The notes under the pieces: model-generated
The model's database searches: none
Told to the model about the DNA's origin: nothing
Seen by the model: the letters and a program-made list of their open reading frames with translations, nothing else
Position numbers and translations under genes: made by a program
Source of the DNA: Salvia splendens
Taxonomy: Eukaryota; Streptophyta; Magnoliopsida; Lamiales; Lamiaceae
DNA length: 64,000 nucleotides
NCBI RefSeq assembly: GCF_004379255.2
Contig: NC_056051.1
Coordinates: forward strand, 3,560,062-3,624,061
Direction of reading: 5' to 3'
Part shown: one piece after another, positions 33,111-45,196 of the stretch
Layout: every line of letters begins with the position of its first letter
How positions within the stretch are numbered: position 1 is the first letter of the stretch

Positions 33111-35009
33111 GGACATCTCCAGTGGCTTTCGCCCAGCAATAGCCCAGCCACAAACTCCTCCTGCCACATCATCAGCACTAAAAATCCTCATGCCACATCA
33201 TCAGGACAAGCAAATAGCCCAGCCATAGCCCAGCAATAGCCTAGCCACATCACCCCTAATTATATAAAACAAATAATTGACAATCACACAAAATACGGAA
33301 TTAAATTTACGACACAGATACGAGAAAATCCAATTATTTTATTTAAATTTTAAAAAAGTACATTTAAAAAAAATACATAATTAAAAAAACTAACGCCGTG
33401 CAATCCTCCGCGCCCACAACTCTTCAATTAAATCCTTTTGGAGTCGAATATGAGCATTCGTTTGGCGCATGTCGGCATGTGCTTGGAGGAGGCCGGCTTC
33501 ATCGTGCGGGACCCCATTTCGTACGTTGGGGGCGGCTATGCCGTGGCTTGGACCGGCTTCACTATCGTCGTTGGCCCAACTAGTCAGTCGTACACCTTCA
33601 TCTTCGATAATCATGTTGTGCATGATAATACAGGCGTACATTATATCAGCAATGCAGTCGATATGCCACAAACGCGTTGGACCTCTAATTGCCGCCCATC
33701 GAGACTGGAGCACACCAAATGCGCGCTCCACGTCCTTGCGCGTCGACTCCTGGCGTTCCGCAAAGTAGGCCTTCCTCTCATCCGATGCGTATATGATCGT
33801 CTTCACAAAGACGGGCCACCTAGGGTATATCCCATCCGCCAAGTAGTAGCCCATATCATGCTGGGTCCCGTTGACGACAAAACCGATGGCCGGACCGACA
33901 CCCTGGCACTGCTCGTTGAAAAGGGGCGACGAGTTGAGGACGTTGAGGTCGTTGTTCGACCCGGCTATCCCAAAATACGCATGCCAAATCCATAGCCGGT
34001 AGTCAGCAACGGCCTCCAGGATCATCGTGAGATTCTTTCCCTTGTAGCCGGTCGTGTAGAACCCCTTCCAGGCAGCGGGACAGTTCTTCCACTCCCAATG
34101 CATACAATCTATGCTGCCTAACATACCCGGGAATCCATGCTTCTCCCCGTGCATCTGCATCAGATACTGGCAGTCTTCGCGAGTAGGGCTTCGAAGGTAC
34201 TGATCACGGAAAATTTCAATCACGCCCTGACAGAAATATTTCATACATTCAAGGGCAGTCGACTCACAGATGTGGAGGTGCTCGTCCCACATGTCTCCCG
34301 CGCCTCTGTAGGCCAACTGCCTGATTGCCGTAGTGCACTTTTGAATAGGTGTGTAGCCGGGTATGCTAGCCGCATCGTGCTTGAAGCAGAAATACAGATA
34401 TCGCTGCTCCAAGGCGTTAACAATACGCATAAACAGGGCTCTGCTCATCCTAAAACGGCGCTTGAAATGGTTGTTGTTGAACCGCGGCTCCTGTGCGAAG
34501 TAGTCTGCGTATAGGCGCTGATGTGCAGCTACGTGATCACGTTCAATCACTGTTCGGCGGTGGACAACTGGTCGTGGTCGAGGTCGAGGTACCGCCGGCT
34601 GCAAGGCCCTCTGCAGCAGCCGATCAATCTCACGGTTCATATAGGCCTCTATCGCTTCGTTCATTCGACGATCGTACTCCTCATCATCCCCACCACTAAT
34701 ACCACCAACGTTGCTCATTTCCCGTTGTTGATCTTGTACAGAAATTAAGATAGAGAGAGTACTCGTTAAAACAAGTGGTGCGAATGAAAATGACGTGCAA
34801 ATCGCGTATATATAGTGTTTCGAAATTTTAAAAAAAAAATAAATAAATTCGCTCATCGGTCCTGAGCCTGCAATGGCGGTGAGCGCATCGGCGAGCGCTA
34901 GCCGATTTTTTCGCCGAAATGGCGCTCGCTGGTTTTAATGGTTCGGCGAGCGGACCGGCGAGCGCCAAAAATCGGCTAGCCGGCCTGCTCGCCGCCATTG
35001 GAGATGCTC
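33111..35009 (-). mobile_element. PIF/Harbinger DNA transposon (1899 bp)
   Basis: Terminal inverted repeats GGACATCTCCAGTGGC (left) and GAGCATCTCCAATGGC (right, read inward) are flanked by the exact 3-bp target duplication TAA (33108-33110, 35010-35012), as expected for PIF/Harbinger. It contains one intact transposase gene and no second (Myb-like) gene. The right subterminal region has a perfect 14-bp inverted pair GCTAGCCGATTTTT / AAAAATCGGCTAGC (34897-34910, 34967-34980) and several GGCGAGCG motifs, possible transposase binding sites. Confidence 0.92.
33390..34718 (-). CDS. PIF/Harbinger transposase (HARBI1/ALP1-like nuclease)
   Basis: An uninterrupted 442-codon gene. Start chosen at the ATG at 34718, where an acidic MSNVGGISGGDDEEYDRRMN N-terminus begins; the open frame extends 46 codons further upstream but over a TATA-like stretch (TATATATAG near 34804-34812). 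Residues 85-170 are the N-terminal helical region (RRFRMSRALFMRIVNAL). The DDE_Tnp_4 nuclease follows: Asp204 in GSIDCMHWEW, Asp257 in AGSNNDLNVLN, Asp295 in YYLADGIYPRWP and Glu331 in RKDVERAFGVLQSRW, so the catalytic residues are intact. It would cut and paste elements with matching ends at TWA sites. Plant PIF elements normally need a second Myb/SANT-like protein for nuclear import and binding; none is encoded here, so one must come from elsewhere. GC content is far above that of its surroundings. Confidence 0.92.
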   Translation of the reverse strand: MSNVGGISGGDDEEYDRRMNEAIEAYMNREIDRLLQRALQPAVPRPRPRPVVHRRTVIERDHVAAHQRLYADYFAQEPRFNNNHFKRRFRMSRALFMRIVNALEQRYLYFCFKHDAASIPGYTPIQKCTTAIRQLAYRGAGDMWDEHLHICESTALECMKYFCQGVIEIFRDQYLRSPTREDCQYLMQMHGEKHGFPGMLGSIDCMHWEWKNCPAAWKGFYTTGYKGKNLTMILEAVADYRLWIWHAYFGIAGSNNDLNVLNSSPLFNEQCQGVGPAIGFVVNGTQHDMGYYLADGIYPRWPVFVKTIIYASDERKAYFAERQESTRKDVERAFGVLQSRWAAIRGPTRLWHIDCIADIMYACIIMHNMIIEDEGVRLTSWANDDSEAGPSHGIAAPNVRNGVPHDEAGLLQAHADMRQTNAHIRLQKDLIEELWARRIARR

Positions 35010-35012
35010 TAA

Positions 35013-37259
35013 GTCTTCCATAGAATTTGAAGTTGATCTATCATCTAATTTCAAATTAAGAATAAGGATTATATCATTTAGCCATACGATGTATCAACTT
35101 GAAACATGCCACAAAACTTAATATGAATAGATCAATGAAATACACCACAAACTAGATGGATGAACCGTCCAATGAGTCGTGGATGGAAAAATGACACCAC
35201 AATGAGTGTGAAAATTCGTTTGTTAAGTCTAAAATATACTATGATATAGCAAGAATTGGGGTTAATTCTTTGGAAATATGGAGGAAATCTGTTGTTTGGT
35301 GTACATGTTTCAATTCCGTTAGGCCCAATATTGTACAAGTGCCCGCACTGTTGCAGCCTTATTTCCCCATATTTATATCATGCAAAATTGGTATGTTTTA
35401 ATTGTTGGTTGTACTGTTGGACCATAAGTTGGACATGTAAATGACCCTTTTGCCCCCCAAAAAATCAATTCCCTCTTGCAGTCAACCAAGTAAAAGGGTA
35501 CGGGATGGAAATATGAAATTCAGTGCATAAAACATCTCTCCAAAACATGTCCAATTCTTATTAACTGAACATTTGTTTTTATTTCATACTTGGTGGGCCA
35601 CCCACCCTCAAATCTGATACATTTTGTTAACATAATAGTTTCATATCAGTGAAACTGAACACACCTCAGAAAAAAAACTCGAGAAATATAAAACTCACAA
35701 AAATAGTATAGTAGTATTAATCAAATGTATTGAAATTCATCCATCATAATGAAACATTGAAACATTTACATAGTAACATAAGTAACAGTAGTACTACTAC
35801 TAATTATCCCTTCTGTCCCATAATAGGAGTCATATTTTATGTGAACACATAAATGTAAAAAATTGTGAGTTTGAAAAGTTATTGGCATATAAGATTCACT
35901 TTTTTATACTCCTATTAATTTTATAATAGAATATGAGTGTAGTGAGTTAGTGGAATGTGAGACTTATTTACCATTTACGGTAAAAGTTAAATATGACTCT
36001 TATTGTGGGATAGATCAAAATAGCAAAGTGTGATTCTTATTGTGCGAAATAAGACATAAGAAAATAAGCCAGGAAAAAAATAATAAATAAAAACAAATTC
36101 TAATTAGTAAAATAAAAAAAGTATCATAGTCGATTAATATTGGTCAAAAAATTTCCTCAACTTATTATAACTAATTAAGAAAATAAATAAATATTAAAAC
36201 AAGTTAACAGAATTCTAATATAGAAAAAAAAATCAAAATAATTATGTGCAACTATATATGTGTCAGAAAAAGAAAACAAGTACTATGAGACAATATGAGT
36301 AAAAATGATGGTCCGCTTCGTATTACCAAAAATAAAAATAATAGATGAAAAAATAAAAAAAATTGATGAGTAATAATAACTTAATAATTTAATAGAATTC
36401 CATAATTTAATAGATTTTCATAATTTTACAAATCTTACAGCTATGTCTTGGTTGTCAATATAATTCCAGAAGTTATGTCCATAAGGTTATAAATAACTGT
36501 CCATTTTTTAGGAGTTTATCATTCTTGGTTCATTCTTAATTAGGTTCTCCACCAATTATTAGACTTTTATGAGTCATTTATCTCTATCTATTTTTTTTAT
36601 AAACGACTCATTTATTAAGAATTATTTATATGTATATAAATGAATTTTCATCATTTCGAATTTTTCCTTAAATAATTTGGGAGGGAAATCAAAATTGATT
36701 TGACACCCAAAATTTTAGTTACATTTTATTCATTCAATTTATTTATTATCGATCCCTTGGGATATTGAAATCCCTTGGGATATTGAATTCATTATCAAAG
36801 AATTCTAAATTATTATTTTTCTTATCATGATAGGAAATTTTGTTCGCATACTTTTGGGATGTTGTACACATATTATACATATATGAATATAAAACTATAA
36901 AATCCACTTAAATAAGATAGACATAACTCAATTAATTAGACACTTATCCTTTAACCAATAAGATATGGTTAAATTACCATAAAAAACTGAAAATGATTAT
37001 CTGATGTAATCCTCTTGACATAAGTCACCGTGTATTATTAAAAGAAAAAAAATATGAAAATTTATCCGCACGCATGAGAAATAAATAAAGATAAGAAAAT
37101 CAAAATAAATTAAATAAGATTAGGTAATTCTTTGATTATAATTTATAAACAATAATGAATACTCCATATTTGTACAGAAAAGAAAAGCGAGAGAAAGAAT
37201 GAAATTTGAGAGAAAATATTCAATCCGATCTAATACCGTTTTGACGTCCGCCATAAAAA
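35013..37259. other. Intergenic between Harbinger element and SEUSS
   Basis: AT-rich, no gene. At 35807-36055 lies a degenerate Stowaway-like MITE: left end ATCCCTTCTGTCCCATAATA, right part ACTCTTATTGTGGGATAG followed by a second decayed end. TTGGGATATTGAA is duplicated in tandem near 36765-36785. Confidence 0.5.
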
Positions 37260-37269
37260 AACAACACAC

Positions 37270-37309
<40 letters not shown>

Positions 37310-38311
37310 TCTGTTGCATCTTTCTCCCTCTAAAACTTCACTCAATAAAACTGTGTATTTCAATTTGATTTGAAGGAGGCTTTTTTGGTATAAACTTACA
37401 CATATCTATCTGTGTAATTGATTCTGTGTATTTGGAAGAAAATTAAATTCATTTATTTGATTAAGTGACTGTTCAGTAAAAAATCAGTGAGAGTAGCTTA
37501 CTCTGAATTTCGTGGATTTGAGTGACGCCAGCCTTGAAATCCTCCACTTCCGTATTGAAATCCTACTTCGGTAAGTCCCTGCTTCATTGCCATGCTTGTT
37601 TTCTCAATTTGAATTTTTGATTGTTTTGCTTAAGCAATTAGTGATTAGTTGTGTGTTTTGCATGCTCAATTAGAGTAATGCGTTGGATCGAGTGCTTTTT
37701 TCTCTTCTGAGTAGATTTTTAGGGTTTGATCAGCTATCTCCTTTCCCATTCATTTGTTGAATTTTCTCTGTCATTTATCATATGCTAGATTTAATCAGTA
37801 GTAGTACCAACCTTTTCTTCTTGTTTAGTTCCTTAATATGTTCTTTTCACTGATATTTTTTATTTTTTGAATTCATATGATGTGATAATCAGATTTTGGC
37901 TATTTTGGGGATGCTGATGAGTAACCTGACTTGAATTGACTGCAATTTTCAGGTTTTCATATGACTGGATGAAAGGTTATGACTTAAATAGAAGAGGAGT
38001 GTACTTAGAATGTCCGGCGACAAAGTTAGCCTTTCCGAATTTGTAGATTTTTTTCGACTTGAATTCTGCGTAAACACAATAAAAAGTCCTCATGCATGAG
38101 GCTTATCCCCATTCTTTTGTTGGTGCTTCTTTATTGTTGAACAGCGGGCTGGCTTGCTAGCGTTACTCGATTGTATGCCTAGATAGATAGCAAATTGTAT
38201 CGTTGCCATGCTTTCCTGCTGTGAAGGCTATTAATGTTATCGAGGTGGCTTAATTTTGATATTAATATCTTAAGAGTCTTGTAATTTGAAGTGTGTTGAT
38301 TTCAGCAAAAA
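37260..38311 (+). promoter_or_regulatory. SEUSS 5' leader: CT tract, leader intron and upstream ORF
   Basis: A (CT)n tract at 37272-37306 marks a typical plant core promoter/leader. A leader intron is likely from 37571 (TTCG/GTAAGTCC) to 37952 (TTTTCAG/G). A 29-codon upstream ORF starts ATGTCCGGCGAC at 38010 and stops at 38099, unless part of it is removed by a second leader intron ending at 38305 (TTTCAG). If retained, it could reduce translation of SEUSS. The transcription start is not determinable here. Confidence 0.5.
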
Positions 38312-41300
38312 ATGGTGCCACAGGGGCCTCCAGCCCCACTTGGTGGAGGCCAGCCAGTTCCGCCTTCTTTGCTAAGAGCAAATTCGGGACTTTTAGGCAG
38401 TCAGGGGGGTGGCAGTGGCGTGCCTTCTCAAAATGGATTTCCATCTCTGGTGTCTCCCCGAAATCAGTTTAATAACATGAACATGATTGGGAATGCTCCC
38501 AATGTATCTTTGCACCGTCAGTCATTTGGAAATGGGGAGCTGCGTTCTGCTCCTGGTAGCTCCCAGAGAGGGCTTATGGATGGCGCGGCAGAGTCTGATC
38601 CACTTTCTGGCATTGGAAATGGGATGGGATATAACCAGCCTTCCTCATCTTATATGCCTTCACCTATGACATCGAACCTAAATTCATCTGGTCAAGTTCA
38701 AGGCCAGCAGCAGTTCTCAAATAATTCAAGCGGCCAAATGCAGAAAGACCAGCAACATGATGCTCAGAATTTTCAACATAATCAGCAGCAGATGCAGCAG
38801 TTTTCTGGTCAGAGCAATATCCAACAACAGCCACAGCAGCAGCAATATCAGGGAATGCGAGCTGGATTAGGAGGCGTGGGGCATCTTAAGCTGGAGCCAC
38901 AAGTAAGTAATGAGCAAGCATCAAAGCAGCTGCAAGCTATGCGTAACCTTGGTCCTGTGAAATTGGAACCTCTGCAACTACAAAATATGAGAGGCTTGGG
39001 TCCTGTCAAGATGGAACCTCAACAGTCTGACTCATCTCTGTTTATGCATCAGCAACAACAGCAGCATCTCCTCATGTCAAGACAGTCCTATCAGGCAGCT
39101 GCGGCTGCACAGATTTTGCATCAGCAGAGGCTTATACAAATTCAGCAACAGCAACTATTAACATCCTTGCCTCAACAAAGATCTCAGCTGCTATCTCAGT
39201 TTCAAAACCAGAATTTGCCTATTAGGTCTCCTTTAAAGCCCAACTATGAGCCTGGAAGGTGTGCCCAAAGGCTAACTGATTACATGCACCAGCAACATAA
39301 TAGACCTGAAGTAAGACAATGCCACCGAATTAGTTTATTTGTCATGAAAAGACTATCTAGTGTTTTGGGTTAATTTGACAGAAGAGACTTGCATCACTTG
39401 TTTTGCAGGATAACAATATTGAGTTCTGGAGGAAATTCGTAGGTGAATTTTTTGTGCCTAATGCCAAGAAAAAATGGTGTGTCTCAATGTATGGAAGTGG
39501 TCGTCAAGGAGTTTTCCCACAGGTCTGTTGGATTTCATTATGAATAATGAATTGACGTCCTTCGAGATTTCTCCTTTTCATTTTATTCCTTTTAGTTAAT
39601 CATCTTACAAAATACCCCTCTGTTTGTATGTTCGGTTGGCTGCACCCCAGCACTCTTTTATTTTTTATGCACTGAAGTCGTGGTATTCTGTGTATCATTG
39701 ATTATAAAACATTTTGAAAAATCATCTAATGATTATATTGCTTGTGCCAAAACAGTATGTGTTCAACTCAGCTCTTAAGGTGATAGAAGCAAAAAGTATT
39801 TTATCTTATCTAATATTGAGATTTGTTGTTCATGTACTTCATCTTTAACCAATGTTTGCAATTTAACCATTGGTTTATTGTGCAGGATGTTTGGCATTGT
39901 GAAATCTGCAACCGCAAGCCTGGCCGTGGATTTGGTCTGTTTTCTTTAATGTTAGAGAATATTATGTTATAGTTTCATACTGTCTCTACAGTTTTTTGCT
40001 TGGTTGCTCTTTAACGGTCATGATGATTTCATGGATACCAGCTTAATACTCCTTTGACTTCTTTAGAATGTCCTCATGGAAAACTAGAGCAGAAATATCC
40101 GCAATTGGAAAAATGTTGTAATGTAATGTAATGTAAATAGATTAACACTATATCTGCCATTTGACATTGTTTTCTAACGTCTGTTAGAGGCAACTGCTGA
40201 GGTGCTGCCCAGACTCTTCAAAATAAAATATGAAAGTGGTACGTTAGAAGAACTGCTCTATGTTGATATGCCCCAGGAGTATCAGAATTCATCTGGCCAA
40301 ATTGTTCTGGATTATGCAAAAGCAACACAGGAAAGCGTCTTTGAGCAACTTCGTGTTGTTCGGGACGGTCAGCTTCGAATTATTTTCTCTCCCAACCTTA
40401 AGGTTACTCTATAGAAAAATAACTACTGTCCTTGTTGTTTTACCTTGATCTGATATTTATTGACTCTCGCTGTTCTCTTAACTATATGTCAGATATGCTC
40501 GTGGGAATTTTGTGCTCGACGTCATGAAGAGCTTATTCCTAGAAGATTGTTGATTCCCCAGGTTACTATATTAAAATTCACATACGAACAACTTTTCTCC
40601 ATTATGATTGCAAGTTCATGCTGAACTAGTTTGGTCGAGGCTGGATTCTTCATCTATCTGTCTTTTGATTAGCCAATGGTACTAAAGCAGTGCCTCCATC
40701 TCTTACTGTTGTACACATTTTACTAGGTTGATATTGAACTGCAGGTTGGTCAACTTGGTGCAGCTGCCCAAAAATGCCAGGCGGCTACCTCAAATGCATC
40801 TCCCAGTGCATCTGTTTCTGAGATACAAAATAACTGCAATATGTGAGTGAATAAAATCTCCTACCTAAGTCTTGAATGATATGCATGCATGTATTAACCA
40901 CAGCATCCCACATTTAGTCAATGCATTCTTTTTCTTATGATCGGGTGGAACTTGGAAGTAAGTGCTATTTCTATTTATTCTTTTTTTTCCTGCTGCATTG
41001 TATAACATAAATGGCTCTACGCTGAAAGTCTTAGTCTCAATACTGAAAATCATTTTTACAAAAGCTTTATGTTCTTTAATTTGAGGGGATAGTCCATCAC
41101 ATATCAAATGCATTACAGCTGGACTGTTTAGGTCACTGCTTTGTGGTATGGCTGACATGATACTCTTATTGAGACTCGCTTTAAATTGAAATAAAAATTG
41201 CATTTAACTGGTTCTGTAAGTTCTGCAGATCTTCATTTTTTTTTATTTTAATATTGGTCCAAGAAAAACATTCTAAACTGATTCATTTAGAAGGCTTCCT

Positions 41301-44300
41301 GCTATTGTGTTTGTATATGTGTTGTGTTCTTTTTGCAGTTGATGTTTTTTTCTCATAGCATCTTCTTCCGTTTGGCGTCCTGGAATTTTCATATGCATAT
41401 GTTGCACATTGAGGAAACTGTCTGTCTAGAAAAAGCAATGCCATTATATTTGATCCTGCTATTTATTTGTTTCTCCACTTTGCATTCCAGGTTTGTTGCA
41501 TCAGCTCGTCAGCTTGCTAAAGCATTGGAAGTTCCATTAGTAAACGATTTAGGATATACCAAGAGATATGTGAGGTGCCTGCAGGTAATGCTGTTTACTA
41601 TTTCATTTATTGCTTGCTGTGCCTGATTTAAAATTGTGATTGGATTTTGTAGCACTCAGTGAGATGATTATAAGGTACCTACTTAGTTTGAATTATAATG
41701 ATAAGAAGCATATGGTTATCAGTGATTCAAGGCGCTAGATGTAAGGCACAAGCGAAAGCGATTACCTTGCAAACTCTTGGCTCAGAAAGTTAAATGAAAA
41801 ATGTTAACAGTATTAATTTGTTAAACCAATAATTAAAATAAATTTGTTGCAAGTCTGCTTATAGTATTACAGTTAATGTGCCTACTAAAAATCCATTATA
41901 AGAATGGGTACACATTAGAACTATAACTTCATTTTCTACATTAAATTTGCAGTTTGGTGAAGGTAAAATAAATTACACGAATCTTTGATGCATGAAAGTG
42001 TATGAATTATAGCGTTAATCTGTTGATTCGAGAGGAATACGGAAAACTCTGTTGATTCAACGCAATGCCAGAAACATGTTTATATAAGAGTGAACTTCCA
42101 TTGCAAGATGAATACTGAAAGAACACTATGAACACTAATTTTTTATTCCTAAAGAAGAATACCAATAGGCGAACGAGTAGAACTCATACGCTCAAACTTT
42201 AGTTCAAATTTGAAGTCCAAAAGACCATCTATATAGGCTGCTAATGAAACCCAAAATAGAAGATCTTCTCTTAGTTGGAATCTAGTGTTATTAAAAAGCT
42301 GCCATGGCGTCATTGCATGGCGGGTTTCGGAAATAACGCCATTGTCACCACCAGCTACAGAACTATTTTATGGTGACCGCCATTTGCCGCCATGAGTGAG
42401 GCGCCATGGCTGTGCCATGGCCTTTATGGCATCCATTTTGATTGGGCTGCCCCCCAAACCTCAGCCCAATTAACCAAATAACATGGCCCAATTGTTTTTA
42501 ACCCTGGCCCAATTAATAAAATAAACTGACAATTAACTCAAAACCTAGGGCCTTTTTTTATAATCACTTCTCACTCTCAAAAAAACCCTACCTGCGCTGC
42601 GCCACCCCACTGCCCTAGTCACCACCCCCCCCCCCTCCGCGGTCCGTCTAGCACCGCATCTGCCCAGATTTTTAATTAGGATGCAAATTTTTATAAATTA
42701 AAGGCAGATTTATATTTTGATTGTTGAACTAAGACTTATTAATTTATTTATCGACCGCCATACCAATACGGCATACGCCATATCCCTGAGGCGGTTTTTG
42801 GGCTCACTACCGTAAGCCGTCATATGTCATCCATAACATTAAGTTGGAAAGTAATGCAGAAACAATAAATCCTAACTTAAACAAAACACGTGTTACACGT
42901 CTATAACGAACAAGAATTCAATGACGATAAATCAAATTAAGTAATTAGTTATCTCATCACCATTATCCCCTGATTGAGTAGGATTTTGATTTGCCCTCGA
43001 AAAACATAGAAGATTCAAAGTGGACCCCACTGTTAGTGTGTGTGGACTAAAATGAATGTGATGATGAACACTGTCACCAGTACACTTGGGATAGAAACAA
43101 GTGTGCCGTCATAGGAGATGGGCCATCATCAAATATTGGAGGATACATATATTCCTCGAATTTATCAAACCGATCATTATCTTCGTCCAAAGTTACAAAA
43201 TGATTCCCCATCTTGACTATGTCCTTGTCCGAATCATCCCAACAAATGTACTGAATCGTAATGCAACGTTCTAGGTTGATGTGACAGAGGCCTAGGAGTA
43301 GCTAATGCTTTTACCTGAAAAGCAACACACCATTGACTCATTGAGATAGGATTCATAGGAAATTGGCTTGATGCAGGAGATCATTGTGGGTGATTTACGC
43401 AGGCTGTTTTAGGGAAGCCATCGCATAGGAGGATTATAGCTAGACTTAGGATAAAAATGGAATTAACTAATTAATGACCTTGACTTCATCAATCTTCATT
43501 TAAGGGAAGTATAGATATAGAGACCAACAGCCATACTCTTTTGGCTGCTGCCTAAGTGTCTGACAATGCATTGTTACAGCTATGGTTTATTTTCTTTACT
43601 CACATGCATGGGCGGCATTTGGTTTATATTTTGCTGATAGAATCACAATTGATTGGTGCTAAGTAACATCGTTTTCTTCACTATTTGGCCCTTTAATGAT
43701 CCATTTGGCTTATGCTTATGTTACTTATGAAATTGCAGATATCAGAAGTGGTGAATAGCATGAAAGATCTTATTGATTATGGCCGCGAAAATGGAACAGG
43801 TCCTATGGGTAAGCTTGAATCTTAAATAATACTCCCTCTGTCCCATAGTAGATGTCACACTTTCCTTTTTAGTTTGTCCCATGAAAGATGTCACATTTCG
43901 TCTTTTGGAAAAGTTTCTTCTCACATCAATTATAAAATTATATTTTCTCTCACCACTTAACACACAAAATAACATCTCCTAAAATCTTGTGTCATCTCCC
44001 AAGTGTGACATCTACTATGGGGCGGAGGGAGTAGTAAATCTGTAACAATCTGTATTTGAGTCAATAGACGAGGCTAGATTTCTTTACTAGTTAACGCAAT
44101 GAAGCCTTCCATCTCTTTTCTATTCTTAACGTGCCTTATTATTTCCATCAGTTTGAACTTTCGTGCAACAATCTGTCTCAGGAGTTATTTTCTAATATTT
44201 CTCATTTTCACAACTAATTTTTGTGATTATTTATGAGCAGTTTTTTAATGTTTTCCAGAGAGCTTGGCCAAATTTCCTCAAAGAACAAAACCTGGGTTTC

Positions 44301-45196
44301 ACGGGCAACCTCAGCAAAACGATGGTCAGCAGCAGCAGCAAACGATGGGCCAAAATGCAAGCAATCCTGCACAGGCTGCTGTTATGCAACTTGCTGCTGC
44401 TAGTAATGGCATGCAGAGTGTGAACAACACTACAAACACAGGGCCCACGACTTCATCTACTAGCAACATTGCCATGCTGCTCCACCAGAATTCGATCAAC
44501 TCCCGACATCAAAACCCTATTTCAAATGCAAACAGTCCATACGGAGGAGTTAGCAACGTCCAGATGCCATCCCCTGGCTCTTCAAGCGCTATGCCGCAAA
44601 CTCAGTCTGCTCCTTCCCCTTTCCAATCCCCCGCACCAGCATCTTCTAATAACCCACAACCATCTCCGTATGGTGGTTTATCAGGAGCTCCTGCAAACTC
44701 CTTGAATTCACCAAATGTTTCGATGCAACAACCTTCTATATCTGGTGATGCTGATGTGCATGATTCACAAAGCTCAGTACAGAAAATTATACAAGACATG
44801 ATGATGTCTTCACAGCTTGGAGGGGCTGGCATGATGGGAGCTGGGGCAATGAGCGCTGACATAAAAAATGTTAATGGAATGCTGTCGGCAAACAACGCTG
44901 CTGCTATGAATGGCATCAATAGTTTGGCAGGTCATGGAGTCGCAAATGGCAACCCTTCGATAAGTGGCTTGGGATTTGGGAACCTCAGCAATGGACACAG
45001 CCAATCCACCCCAGCAAATGGGGTCCTATCAGCAGTTGGCAATAACGCCCTGTCTATGAACGGGAGAGCAGGCTTGGTGATGGCACGTGAGCAGAGCTTG
45101 AGCCAACAACAGGATTTAGGTAGCCAACTGCATGATGGTATGGGGACAGTCAATGGGTTCAACGATATTCAATTCGACTGGAAATCATCTCCCTGA
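38312..45196 (+). CDS. SEU: SEUSS-type transcriptional co-regulator (LIM-domain-binding/LDB family)
   Basis: Nuclear adaptor that pairs with LEUNIG-type corepressors to repress AGAMOUS and other genes in flower and ovule development (known for Arabidopsis SEUSS). Coding exons: 38312-39310, 39409-39522, 39886-39934, 40188-40402, 40493-40561, 40745-40842, 41491-41584, 43739-43808 and 44259-45196. All are GT..AG with matching phase, giving 881 aa, close to the Arabidopsis protein. The N-terminal ~310 residues are Gln/Gly/Pro/Ser-rich (start MVPQGPPAPLGGGQPVPPS; poly-Gln runs). Residues ~320-560 are the LDB-like dimerisation domain (FWRKFVGEFFVPNAKKKWCV, DVWHCEICNRKPGRGFE, LPRLFKIKYESGTLEELLY, WEFCARRHEELIPRRLL). 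The C-terminal third is Asn/Ser/Gln-rich and ends FNDIQFDWKSSP. Intron 7 (2154 nt) is swollen by a hAT-type element and LTR-like debris; intron 8 holds a Stowaway MITE. The neighbouring SBDS gene converges on it. Confidence 0.95.
41985..43480 (-). mobile_element. Probable retroelement debris in SEUSS intron 7
   Basis: Sequence on both sides of the hAT insertion reads, on the minus strand, like an LTR/leader with ATTCCTCTCGAATCAACAG and CTTATATAAACATG phrases. At 43266-43081 (minus) a ~58-codon open stretch reads CWDDSDKDIVKMGNHF, then EEYMYPPIFDDGPSPM. I do not recognise this protein. The class and boundaries are inference. Confidence 0.3.
42281..42841. mobile_element. hAT-type element in SEUSS intron 7 (561 bp)
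   Basis: AGTTGGAA is repeated exactly at 42273-42280 and 42842-42849, an 8-bp target duplication. The ends TCTAGTGTTATTAAAAAG and, from the right, TAATGTTATGGATGACAT share TARTGTTAT. The interior is rich in GCCATGG/CCGCCAT phrases. No transposase. Confidence 0.65.
43832..44031. mobile_element. Stowaway MITE in SEUSS intron 8 (200 bp)
   Basis: Ends CTCCCTCTGTCCCATAGTAG and, from the right, CTCCCTCCGCCCCATAGTAG, flanked by TA duplications (43830-43831 and 44032-44033). The arms continue into ATGTCACACTT on both sides. Long near-perfect inverted ends suggest a fairly young copy. Confidence 0.9.

Noticed and set aside
33438..33995. Plus-strand open frame of 185 codons across the Harbinger element
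   Set aside because: Reverse-strand shadow of the GC-rich transposase; no recognisable domain.
40865..41203. Minus-strand 112-codon open frame in a SEUSS intron
   Set aside because: No similarity to a known family by eye, lies wholly in an intron, random-looking composition.
44602..44919. Minus-strand 105-codon open frame in SEUSS exon 9
   Set aside because: Antisense of low-complexity Asn/Ser/Gln coding sequence.
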